NCBI GenBank assembly: GCA_946122785.1
Contig: CAMGYJ010000009.1
Span: 27,005,633-27,069,632 of the forward strand
DNA: 64,000 nt
Reading direction: 5' to 3'
Source of the DNA: Linum tenue
Taxonomy: Eukaryota; Streptophyta; Magnoliopsida; Malpighiales; Linaceae
Position 1 is the stretch's first letter; every line of letters starts with the position of its first letter. Positions 56,076 through 64,000 of this stretch are shown here, one piece after another. The translations under genes were made by a program, and so were the position numbers. Under the pieces are notes generated by a model. That model did not search any database and was not told the origin of the DNA. It saw only the letters and a list, made by a program, of their open reading frames with translations.

Positions 56076-56304
56076 AAATTTTGGTCCGAAAATAAAAAAA
56101 TATTTTTTTATTTATTTTTTATTTTTTTATTATTATTTAAACATATTTTTCATAATGACGATTATACCCCTGCTTTGATTTTACACTAGGTCAACTCATC
56201 CAATAAAAAGTCATCATAATCCTAGCTTCCTATTGGTTGGAGGCTAGTGTTGTTACAATAACAACACAAAGGGTGTTGTTATAGTATCTAGTCCCTTCTT
56301 CTTA

Positions 56305-56967
56305 GACGAGGCAATGTAAGGAATTTTCCCTTCTTTGTTTTAATTTAATCTCTAATTATATTTTTCATGGTTTGATTTGTGGAATAACTCTAATTACTCA
56401 CTTATTCCTTTAGAATGGAAAATAATGATCGATGGTTTAATTAGAATGACCGACTCATTCATCATTATCTTATCAGTTTTGAAATTAGATTCTATCACTA
56501 TATACCTTCGAGTGTTGTAACAGTACTCCATCATCAATGAAAAATTTTCGACAACAAAACGATCAACCGGTTAGCAATTACCTTATTAGTATTGGTATAC
56601 CACTAGAAAGGTTTCAATATTAAACAAGGACTTTGTTACCATTTAACCCAAATTAATATCAGCATGACCTTTTGTACTAAGCACATATATACATTATTTT
56701 TTATAGCTCTAAAAACGTGTAAACAATTTCTTGCTGCTTTGGGCTGGCTGAAGAAAGAAAATGTCCATTGAAGGAAAAGTTGTTTATTTGAAGTTTATAT
56801 CGTCCTAAGTAATAATGAAAACGAAAGGTTGATTTACCAAACCAAGCCACAATAACTAACTTTTGACAAATTCAAAATAACTTTTTAACAATATATCATG
56901 GTTATTCTTTGTGATAGATCGTGGACCAATTAACTGAAAGTCATAATTACTTCTTACAAGAAACAAA
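56305..56967. other. Helitron 1 internal AT-rich stretch, no gene
   Basis: The first bases (GACGAGGCAATGTAAGGAA) continue the homology with Helitron 2 across the MULE site. The rest is AT-rich without recognisable features and is not present in Helitron 2. Confidence 0.5.
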
Positions 56968-57317
56968 GGGGTCGTTTGGAAGTTGCGATTGTTAAATAGA
57001 TGTATTGTTGAGAATGCATGTATAATATTATACATGTATTGTCTAATTTGATGCATTGTAGAATACAACGTTTGGTATGTGTGATTGTGTATGTCGCATA
57101 AGCTAAAAGCTGAGACAAACAATCTCAACTCAACTATCTCAACAATCACAACTTTTAGTTGAGATATAACAATCACTCAAAATGAGTGATAGTTTCTGTC
57201 ACATCACAGAAACAATCCATGTATTGTTTCTGCTAAAAAAACAAAAAACGATACATTGTAAACAATACATGCATAATGACAATCTCAACAAAACTATCAC
57301 AACTTCCAAACGACCCC
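56968..57317. mobile_element. MITE of 350 bp with GGGGTCGTTTGGAAGTTG ends
   Basis: Left end GGGGTCGTTTGGAAGTTGCG and right end (complement) GGGGTCGTTTGGAAGTTGTG form terminal inverted repeats of about 20 bp. Internal motifs ACAATACATG/CATGTATTGT recur in both halves, making it partly self-complementary. Flanks share only AAA, so the superfamily cannot be set from the duplication. No coding capacity. Confidence 0.75.
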
Positions 57318-57526
57318 AAAGAATCTTGAAAAGTCGGTTCGGTACTTTTTTTACAATGTAGTCTAATGATTTGTGAAATTAAACTTTATTGTAATTTATG
57401 TGAAAAAAGAAAGAAAACCAACAATTACAATGAAAATATTATAAATATTAAAACAAAAAAAAAGAGGCGATAGCATAACATCAGTAAACTAGGTGTTCCG
57501 TTACGGAGCACGGGTCAAATAACTAG

Positions 57527-57762
57527 TGCAATAATACAAATTAAGTACCGCCAACTTCTTCACGTTAATATTAGTTGGGATAGATGCACAATCAAACAAA
57601 TGAAGGAAACATATATTTGGAAGGACCTGACTGAAATCCCCCATCATCTGCCCATATTGCACTTTCAAATATCTTAAACCTGATAGTTTCTCAAAATTCT
57701 GGCTTTTAAGCATCTCGTTACAGTTGGCATGTATTTGAATAGCTTCCACCCGTCCACTTCCC
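57527..57762 (-). pseudogene. LRR exon fragment of a TNL resistance gene, cut by Helitron 1
   Basis: On the minus strand, after an AG acceptor (GTGTACAG) at 57763, the frame reads GSGRVEAIQIHANC, LKSQNFEKLSGLRYLKVQYG, LPNICFLHLFDCASIP and KKLAVLNLYYC. L-x2-L-x-L spacing marks leucine-rich repeats, the recognition part of TNL proteins. The exon breaks at the Helitron 3' end. It lies downstream of the NB-ARC remnant on the same strand, as expected for TNL exon order, and may continue at 46664-46560. Confidence 0.72.
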
Positions 57763-58389
57763 TGTACACAAAAAGAAACTAGTTAGTACACTTGAGCATA
57801 CATAAATATCACCTAATACAAAGGAAGAAGTCACCAAACTATTTGACAAAAATATTTGCCTAGATTATAGTTATGATGATGCATTTAAATATGCTACTAA
57901 TACTAATGATAGTCATTGGTCAATATTCTCATGTATATATAAACAAGGCATGTATTCATTGTTAAAGTCTTATTTGTGTTCTAAAAGCCTTGTTTGTGTT
58001 GTAAAATGACACAAGAAATTCTTAATAGATTAACGACGATGATTGAAAATTAATTCCCACCGAATACAAAAATTAAAGAGTTAATACATAATTTTATTTC
58101 AAATTATTTTTTAAATAATGATGCTATGACCATTTTTTATTTACTATACTTAAAAAAAAAAGAATAGACTACTTCAGTTCTAGAACTAGAATAGGGCTTC
58201 ATGATTGATTGGACGGCCCTGGATCCTGTTAATCGTCAGAGGACAAATCCATGATCATATATATATAAGAAAGCATTCAATTTTCGTTATTATTTCCCCT
58301 GATTTCTTTACCTCAGCACTAGCTACATCATAAGATGAGGAGGGAAGTAAACAAAGCACTCAGGGATACATGCAGCTATATACCTGACA
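57763..58389. other. AT-rich, probably TNL intron sequence, no gene
   Basis: Between the LRR exon acceptor and the repeat block. Only short frames; no element ends seen. Confidence 0.45.
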
Positions 58390-59150
58390 AAAATATAATG
58401 CATTTATAATTACATAATTTTTATATAATTGTGTTACAGAAATCTATTTTAATGTGTCGTCTAACGATGAAGTCAAGTTAAGAAAGAGATAATGATGAAT
58501 TGGGAAGCTTTATATATAATATATTTGTAATGACCCAATAGTTGTAGAATAGTATTACACAAATTTTTGGTACAATGTGATCTATTGTAAAGAGTTTATA
58601 ATGTAATTACTCGAATTATTTATAATATATTTGTAATTACGTAACTATTATAGAATAGTGCTAAACCAATCTTTTTTACTGTGAGTTCTAATGATAAAAA
58701 TCATGTTATAAATATTGATGTTATTTGTTGGATTCAAGTATATACATTTAGGTATTGACATTAAAATTGTATTTAAATATGAGTATAATTGTGTTACAGA
58801 AATCTAACTTAATGTGTGGTCTAATGATGAAGTCAAGTTAAGAAAGAGATAAATGGTGAATTGGGAAGCTTTATAAATAATATATTTGTAATGACTCAAT
58901 AGTTGTAGAATAGTATTACACAAATTTTTGGTACAATGTGATCTAATGTAAAGAGTTTATAATGTAATTACTTGAATATATTTATAATTACGTAACTGTT
59001 ATAGAATAGTGTTAAACCAATCTTTTTTACTATGAGGTCTATGATAAAAATCATGTTATAGATGTTGATGTTATTGTTGGATTCAAGTATAAACGTTTAG
59101 GTATTGACATTAAATGTTGTATTTAAATATGAGTATTTATTATTTTATTT
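58390..59150. repeat. Two tandem copies of a 360-bp AT-rich unit
   Basis: The motif ATTGTGTTACAGAAATCT begins at about 58429 and again 360 bases later. The unit includes AAGTCAAGTTAAGAAAGAGA and TAGAATAGTATTACACAAAT. The same two-unit block recurs at 62460-63220 with the same 360-bp period. Confidence 0.82.
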
Positions 59151-59639
59151 GAAGTATTTTATTTTATTTAAATATGAATAGATTGTAGATAAATTTTATG
59201 CAAATATGTTTAATGCATGATTAAATTCATTTGATGTTAATAGTTTTTAGCATTTTTACCTATTTTGTTAAACCGACATGAACGAAAATAAACCGATTAT
59301 ACCACCGGTCGAACCATTTCACTTGCTTAACTTGTGATATAAATCGGTTCGCCAACCTTTCTTTAATCACGTTAGAGTTCTAAGGGTGTCTACCTTTCAA
59401 CTAATTAGAGTTTTATAAATTGGTGGATAAATAAAACATGTAAAAGTAAGACCTGTCAAATTAAAGCCTTGTTATAGAAAGTAAGGATATTTTTATGCAG
59501 AGAATGATGCGTTTGGAATAATTAATGGCCAATAATTTTTTTCCTCATTTTGGTACACCCGTGCACACTATATATAAACCCCAATGAACAGTACCGTTTT
59601 TAATGAGCCCCTATTTTGTCCTAAGGAACAGTGAAACTG

Positions 59640-60225
59640 TTAAAATAAACTTGTGCTTTTAATATACCATATTCTACTGCGGTTGTATGGATGTCGAACA
59701 TCTTCCTTTTTAACAATGGTTCTCCCAAGATCTCTGATGTGATCGTGCATCCAAAATCGGTTGTTTTTCTCGAGTTTCATCAAAGATCTATGAATAAGAG
59801 TGTCGATTTCACTTTCTGGATAAAAATCGCACCCACTCCACATGTAGTAAGGTAAATCTTTCGGGTGACCAATAAAAAAACATGCGATGTCAAGAAAGAT
59901 TTGTTTTTCATTGTGCGACAAGTCATTGTAGCTAATCTTCAATCTCTCTTGCAACACATTTTTAGTAGTAGAAGCAATGCCTTTATATTCTTTCAACTTT
60001 TCTTCCCAAAATTCCCTCCCTCTATGAAACAAAAGTGACCCTATCACCTTGAGAGCTAAAGGAAGTCCAGAAGCAACTTCTACAAATTCGTCACATATTT
60101 CCGCATCTTCCTCGGGAGGATTGTTCATCCCAAAAGCATGTTTGCAAAAAAGTTGCAAGGAAAGATGTCGAGTCATTTCTTCTGGTTCATAGAACTTGCA
60201 TTCTGGAATAAAATCCAAAGCCCTC
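59640..60225 (-). pseudogene. TNL resistance gene remnant: NB-ARC C-terminal half
   Basis: The minus-strand frame has SGLPLALKVIGSLLFHRGRE (GLPL motif, ARC1), LQERLKISYNDLSHNEKQIF and LDIACFFIG (RNBS-D of TIR-type NB-LRRs), then RFWMHDHIRDLGRTIVKKED (the MHD nucleotide-sensing motif). It ends soon after SRIW; a GTATAT donor follows SRIW, so the last residues before the stop (59640) may be intron. P-loop, kinase-2 and the TIR domain are missing: coding similarity begins at KRALDFIPEC, next to the Helitron 2 end. The in-frame ATG at 60251 lies inside the Helitron and is not the native start. NB-ARC acts as an ATP-dependent switch in immune receptors; this copy cannot. Confidence 0.85.
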
Positions 60226-61500
60226 TTAGTTATTTGGCCCGTGCTCCGCAACGGAATAATTATTTTACCATTGTTGTTTTTTTTTTTGCGTTAATATCTA
60301 TAATATTTTCATTGTAGTTGGAATTGTTATTGCTGTTTTTCTTCTTTTTCTTTTTCACATTAATACAATGAAGTTTAATCTGGCATACCATTATTTTCCA
60401 CCGTTAAAGTTCCTTATAACATCTCGTATATAGAGAAAAGAATCGGATATTGAGAAAGACCATATAGTAGAGGATTCTGGACATATACATACAGGTGGCA
60501 TTCCTTCATAGCCAACAAAGACATGTGTAGCTCATGCACACATCTTTTTTATCCATTCATCATGTTCATCAATGATTCACCTCATCTTCAATTCTTTATC
60601 AGTAAATATCTGTTTGAAATTGGTAAAGAAGACAAATGATAGAAACCCTTATCTTCTATTAAGAAGATGAAGCTCCAAGTGTGTTAAATTCCGGACTTCA
60701 AGTAGCAAGTTAATGCTCTATTTTTCTGACTTCTTGCTCTTTGGATACTCTGTTTTAAAACAGGGGACAAAGTAGGAGGAGGAGAAGAAATTAACGACAA
60801 CCCAATTAGTGCAGCTGATGATTCCAATCACTGACGATCCAACCGAAACAACCATGTTTCTTTCTCACTTTCGACAATTAGTTTGTTGGCTACAGGTCGG
60901 ACCAACTTTACGTCAGCTCTGCCATTTCACAAATCGTGGTTCTTGCACTTGGAAAGTTAATGGATGCAAAACAGTAATTCGAGTTGCCTTAATGATTTGG
61001 TCATTATCGTTAAATCCAGTGTCGTTCAATTTGAAAGTAGCATTTTCTCATCACCATATTCGCCAACTGTGGAATCCACGCTGCTGCTGCTATGTTGCTG
61101 GTTCAAATAACCCAGGTAAGTAGCTATATATTTGGTTATTTTGTCTTGTTTTTCACTTACTTTGATGAAGCAAGTTCAAATCTTTGAAATTCTATATGAT
61201 TGGGAATTAATGATCTCACATGTAGGGTCGTCTATGCTATTCTCTTTTGTTTTTTTTGGTAGAACGCTCTTCTCTTTTATAGTTAGCTATGGGTGGGAAG
61301 CATTATTGTGGGATACTGGGATCTTGTGGAAGGAGACTTCTGGCAGTCCGAGATGAAAGGGCCCTCAAAGGCTAGAGCTCCATCGATCTCGATAAAGCAT
61401 GCAGAAAACCGTTTACAGTAACGCTTGTCGAGAACATTGGCGCAGCCTCTTTTTCCATCCGACATGGTCTCCTAGTTCATCGGGCATGGTTTGGTATTGA
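60226..61500 (-). mobile_element. Helitron 2, same family as Helitron 1, opposite orientation
   Basis: On the minus strand the 3' terminus reads CCGTTGCGGAGCACGGGCCAAATAACTAA, matching Helitron 1 (CCGTTACGGAGCACGGGTCAAATAACTAG). The preceding 120 bases also match (GTGAAAAAGAAA..., TACAATGAAAATATTATA). The 5' edge is proposed at TC (61500), where homology to Helitron 1 begins. The base after CTAA is G, not T, so the 3' junction has changed or is not exact. Length is about 1.28 kb, with no Rep/helicase. The hairpin is weaker than in Helitron 1. Confidence 0.6.
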
Positions 61501-62190
61501 TTGTTTAAAAAACACGAAATTGATTGTTCTGATGAAAATCCTCAATTCATCAGATTCATTTGTTTGTGATTTTGAGCCGATTTCAGGCTGAAAGACCCAG
61601 GGAACGAAACTGCATGGAAGGACAAGATGAGGATGAATGGAGTAGAGAGACATGTGAAGGGATGAATCTCCGCCGTCGTTTGCCGGCATGCAGTTCATAG
61701 GGTTCAGGGATGAGACAAACGGGAGATTGAACCCCTCATTTTTTCAATTGAGTTTTTTGTTTTGTTTTTCTATTGGTTATTTTAATACTTATTGTCACAA
61801 ACAGAGAACTTTTATTTTTTATTTGCATGGAAAAGAAAGCGATCAGGTGCACCCGGTGCTTGGCCAGCCCAATGAACAGCTACTTGGTTATTTTAAAAAA
61901 TAACTTTTATTTTTAATGAAATTTGTGCAAACTTCGCGGCGGTAAGAATTTAACTATATTTAAAAGTTCACCCACTTATTTAATAATTTAATTAAAATAA
62001 AATAATTCATAAAATTATTAGAGTAAGATACATCCATATATTTTACTTAATGTCTTAATGATTATGAAAGGCATACACCATATGTTTGTTTAAGTGATAT
62101 AAAAATAACTATCCCACCATAACCTTTCCAATGTCTCATGACCAAACTATTATGTAAAAGAATAACTTACCTGGAAAAACAATTGTGTAT
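61501..62190. other. Intergenic, no gene assigned
   Basis: A minus-strand frame at 61698-61477 (73 codons) runs toward the proposed Helitron 2 edge but has no recognisable domain. The remainder is AT-rich. Confidence 0.4.
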
Positions 62191-62385
62191 TGCAAATTGA
62201 TGAGATGAATAATTAATTTAGCTAATAATAAATAAATTTTCATTCAAACTTATAGTGCAAATTGATGAGATGAATAATTAATTTAGCTAATAATAAATAA
62301 ATTTTCATTCAAACTTATAGTGCAAATTGATGAGATGAATAATTCATTTAGTTAATAATAAATAAATTTTCATTCAAACTTATAG
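62191..62385. repeat. Three tandem copies of a 65-bp unit
   Basis: Units start TGCAAATTGATGAGATGAAT at 62191, 62256 and 62321, exactly 65 bases apart. The third has a few substitutions. No coding content. Confidence 0.93.
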
Positions 62386-62459
62386 TACCGAATCGTTAAA
62401 AATATTTATGCAATATGCTTTGTTTAAGTGATATTTAAGAAATAACTACCCTTCATAAG

Positions 62460-63711
62460 CTTTATATAATGCATTTATAATTACATAATTTTTATATAAT
62501 TGTGTTACAGAAATCTATCTTAATGTGTGGTCTAACGATGAAGTCAAGTTAAGAAAGAGATAATGGTGAATTGGGAAGCTTTATATATAATATATTTGTA
62601 ATGACCCAATAGTTGTAGAATAGTATTACACAAATTTTTCGTACAATGTGATCTAATGTAAAGAGTTTATAATGTAATTACTTGAATTATTTATAATATA
62701 TTTGTAATTATGTAACTATTATAGAATAGTGTTAAACCAATCTTTTTTACTGTGAGTTCTAATGATCAAAATCATGTTATAAATATTGATGTTATTTGTT
62801 GGATTCAAGTATAAACATTTAGGTATCAACATTAAATTTGTATTTAAATATGAGTATAATTGTGTTACAGAAATCTATCTTAATGTGTGGTCTAAAGATG
62901 AAGTCAAGTTAAGAAAGAGATAATGGTGAATTGGGAAGCTTTATAAATAATATATTTGTAATGACCCAATAGTTTTAGAATAGTATTACACAAATTTTTG
63001 GTACAATGTGATCTAATGTAAAAAGTTTATAATGTAATTACTTGAATATATTTATAATTACGTAACTGTTATAGAATAGTGTTAAACCAGTCTTTTTTAC
63101 TGTGAGGTCTAATGATAAAAATCATGTTATAAATGTTGATGTTATTTGTTAGATTCAAGTATAAATGTTTAGGTATTGACATTAAATGTTGTATTTAAAT
63201 ATGAGTATTTATTATTTTATTTGAAGTATTTTATTTTATCTAAATATGAATAGATTGTAGATAAATTTTATTCAAATATGTTAAATGCATGATTTAATTC
63301 ATTTGATGTTAATAGTTTTTCGCATTTTTACCTATTTTGTTAAACCGACATGAACAAAAATAAACCGATTATACCACCTGTCGAACCATTTCACTTGATT
63401 AACCTGCGATATAAATCGGTTCGCCAACCTTTCTTTAATCACGTTAGAGTTCTAAGGGTGTCTACCTTTCAACTAATTAGAGTTTTATAAATTGGTGGAT
63501 AAATAAAACATGTAAAAGTAAGACCTGTCAAATTAAAGCCTTGTTATAGAAAGTAAGGATATTTTTATGCAGAGAATGATGCGTTTGGAATAATTAATTG
63601 CCAATAATTTTTTTCCTCATTTTGGTACACCCGTGCACACTATATATAAACACCAATGAACAGTACCATTTTTAATGAGCCCCTATTTTGTCGTAAGGAA
63701 CAGTGAAACTG
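62460..63711. repeat. Second copy of the TNL downstream flank, including the 360-bp dimer
   Basis: Matches about 58390-59639 at an offset of 4,071-4,072 bases, with scattered substitutions and small indels. It includes the same two 360-bp units and the same AT-rich block before the TNL frame. This is the flank of a tandem duplication that also contains the NB-ARC piece. Confidence 0.9.
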
Positions 63712-64000
63712 TTAAAATAAACTTGTGCTTTTAATATACCATATTCTACTGCGGTTGTATGGATGTCGAACATCTTCCTCTTTAACAATGGCTCTCCCCA
63801 GATCTCTGATGTGATCGTGCATCCATAATCGGTTGTTTTTCTCGAGTTTCATCAAAGATCTATGAATAAGAGTGTCGATTCCACTTTCAGGATAAAAATC
63901 GCACCCACTCCACATGTAGTAAGGTAAATCTTTCGGGTGACCAATAAAAAAACATGCGATGTCAAGAAAGATTTGTTTTTCATTGTGCGACAAGTCATTG
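63712..64000 (-). pseudogene. Second TNL NB-ARC remnant, cut by the window end
   Basis: The minus-strand frame carries LSHNEKQIFLDIACFFIGHP, YYMWSGCDFYPESGID and RLWMHDHIRDLGRAIVKEED, ending at the same stop as the copy at 59640. It differs at a few residues. The 5' part lies outside the window, so it may be intact or broken there. Confidence 0.8.

Larger units (their letters stand above)
53687..56295. mobile_element. Pack-MULE (non-autonomous Mutator-like element), TSD TTCTTCTTA
   Basis: A 2,609-bp element with a perfect 9-bp duplication at 53678-53686 and 56296-56304. Terminal inverted repeats of about 45 bp: GGGAGCGGATAGTATAACAA at left, and the complement of the right end reads GGGACTAGATACTATAACAA. 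A 9-bp duplication with long inverted repeats identifies Mutator-like elements. There is no MURA transposase. Inside are a clathrin light chain fragment and two minisatellite blocks. It interrupts Helitron 1; the uninterrupted site is visible in Helitron 2. Confidence 0.92.
46665..57526 (+). mobile_element. Helitron 1, carrying nested copia, Pack-MULE and MITE insertions
   Basis: The 3' end is diagnostic: GTGTTCCG-TTA-CGGAGCAC (57493-57511, 8-bp stem with one G:T), an 11-base spacer, then CTAG at 57523-57526 followed by host T. The 5' end is proposed at TC (46665) after host A, giving the A|T target of Helitrons; this edge is where homology with Helitron 2 starts. Removing the guests (5,935, 2,618 and about 350 bp) leaves about 1.96 kb. 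No Rep/helicase gene is present, so it is non-autonomous. It holds a segment of unknown origin shared with Helitron 2 and lies in a TNL exon. Confidence 0.68.

Noticed and set aside
60226..60251. The ATG at 60251 as the start of a short TNL-type protein
   Set aside because: It lies within the Helitron 2 terminus; TNL similarity begins only at about 60225, so the frame is a fusion by chance.
62191..62385. Three regular 65-bp repeats as a possible CRISPR array
   Set aside because: The units are contiguous without unique spacers and the DNA is plant nuclear; it is a plain tandem repeat.

Overview
This is nuclear DNA of a flowering plant, most likely a core eudicot. The evidence is one spliced plant-type gene with GT-AG introns, plant Ty3/gypsy, Ty1/copia, LINE, hAT, MULE and Helitron elements, tRNA-Asp and tRNA-Met primer-binding sites, and TIR-type NB-LRR (TNL) resistance-gene pieces. 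The wording of the TNL pieces recalls Myrtales, but I cannot fix the species. Most of the 64 kb is nested mobile DNA. Many element borders could be set to the base because the target-site duplications (TSDs) match.

Layout: 1-1975 is a dead LINE. 2263-9658 is gypsy element A (TSD TATAG), inserted in a copia long terminal repeat (LTR) whose remains run to about 10995. 10996-12900 is a gypsy LTR plus internal tail, abutted by LINE-B (12901-18103). 18826-19805 is a hAT element carrying a plastid-targeting-like coding fragment. 20384-36522 is the only spliced host gene seen, a PLAC8-type Cys-rich membrane protein. Its third intron holds gypsy element B (21825-35755, TSD GTTTC). Element B itself carries a hAT element in its left LTR and gypsy-type element C (27135-32554, TSD CCCAT) in its 3' region. 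37032-37425 is a broken heat-shock-factor class B fragment. 38445-42981 is gag-only element D (TSD TTCTT) with a nested solo LTR (TSD TAGCC). 43795-46144 is repeats.

46665-57526 is read as a Helitron that has received a copia element (46819-52748, TSD ACAGG, non-canonical TA...CA LTR ends), a Pack-MULE with a clathrin light chain fragment (53687-56295, TSD TTCTTCTTA) and a MITE. It broke a TNL leucine-rich-repeat exon. A second, shorter Helitron of the same family faces it from the other side of the TNL remnant (60226-61500). The TNL piece and its AT-rich flank are duplicated about 4.07 kb further on and run off the window end.

How the parts relate: elements A, B and C share the primer-binding site, the polypurine tract, a conserved motif after the ORF and LTR layout, yet none has reverse transcriptase or an integrase core. 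A and B keep gag and protease joined to what looks like the integrase C-terminal tail; C has a different 404-residue acidic protein. They look like a non-autonomous family moved by an Athila/Tat-like helper outside the window. Most nonsense codons in the dead ORFs are CAG to TAG, as expected from decay of CHG-methylated DNA.
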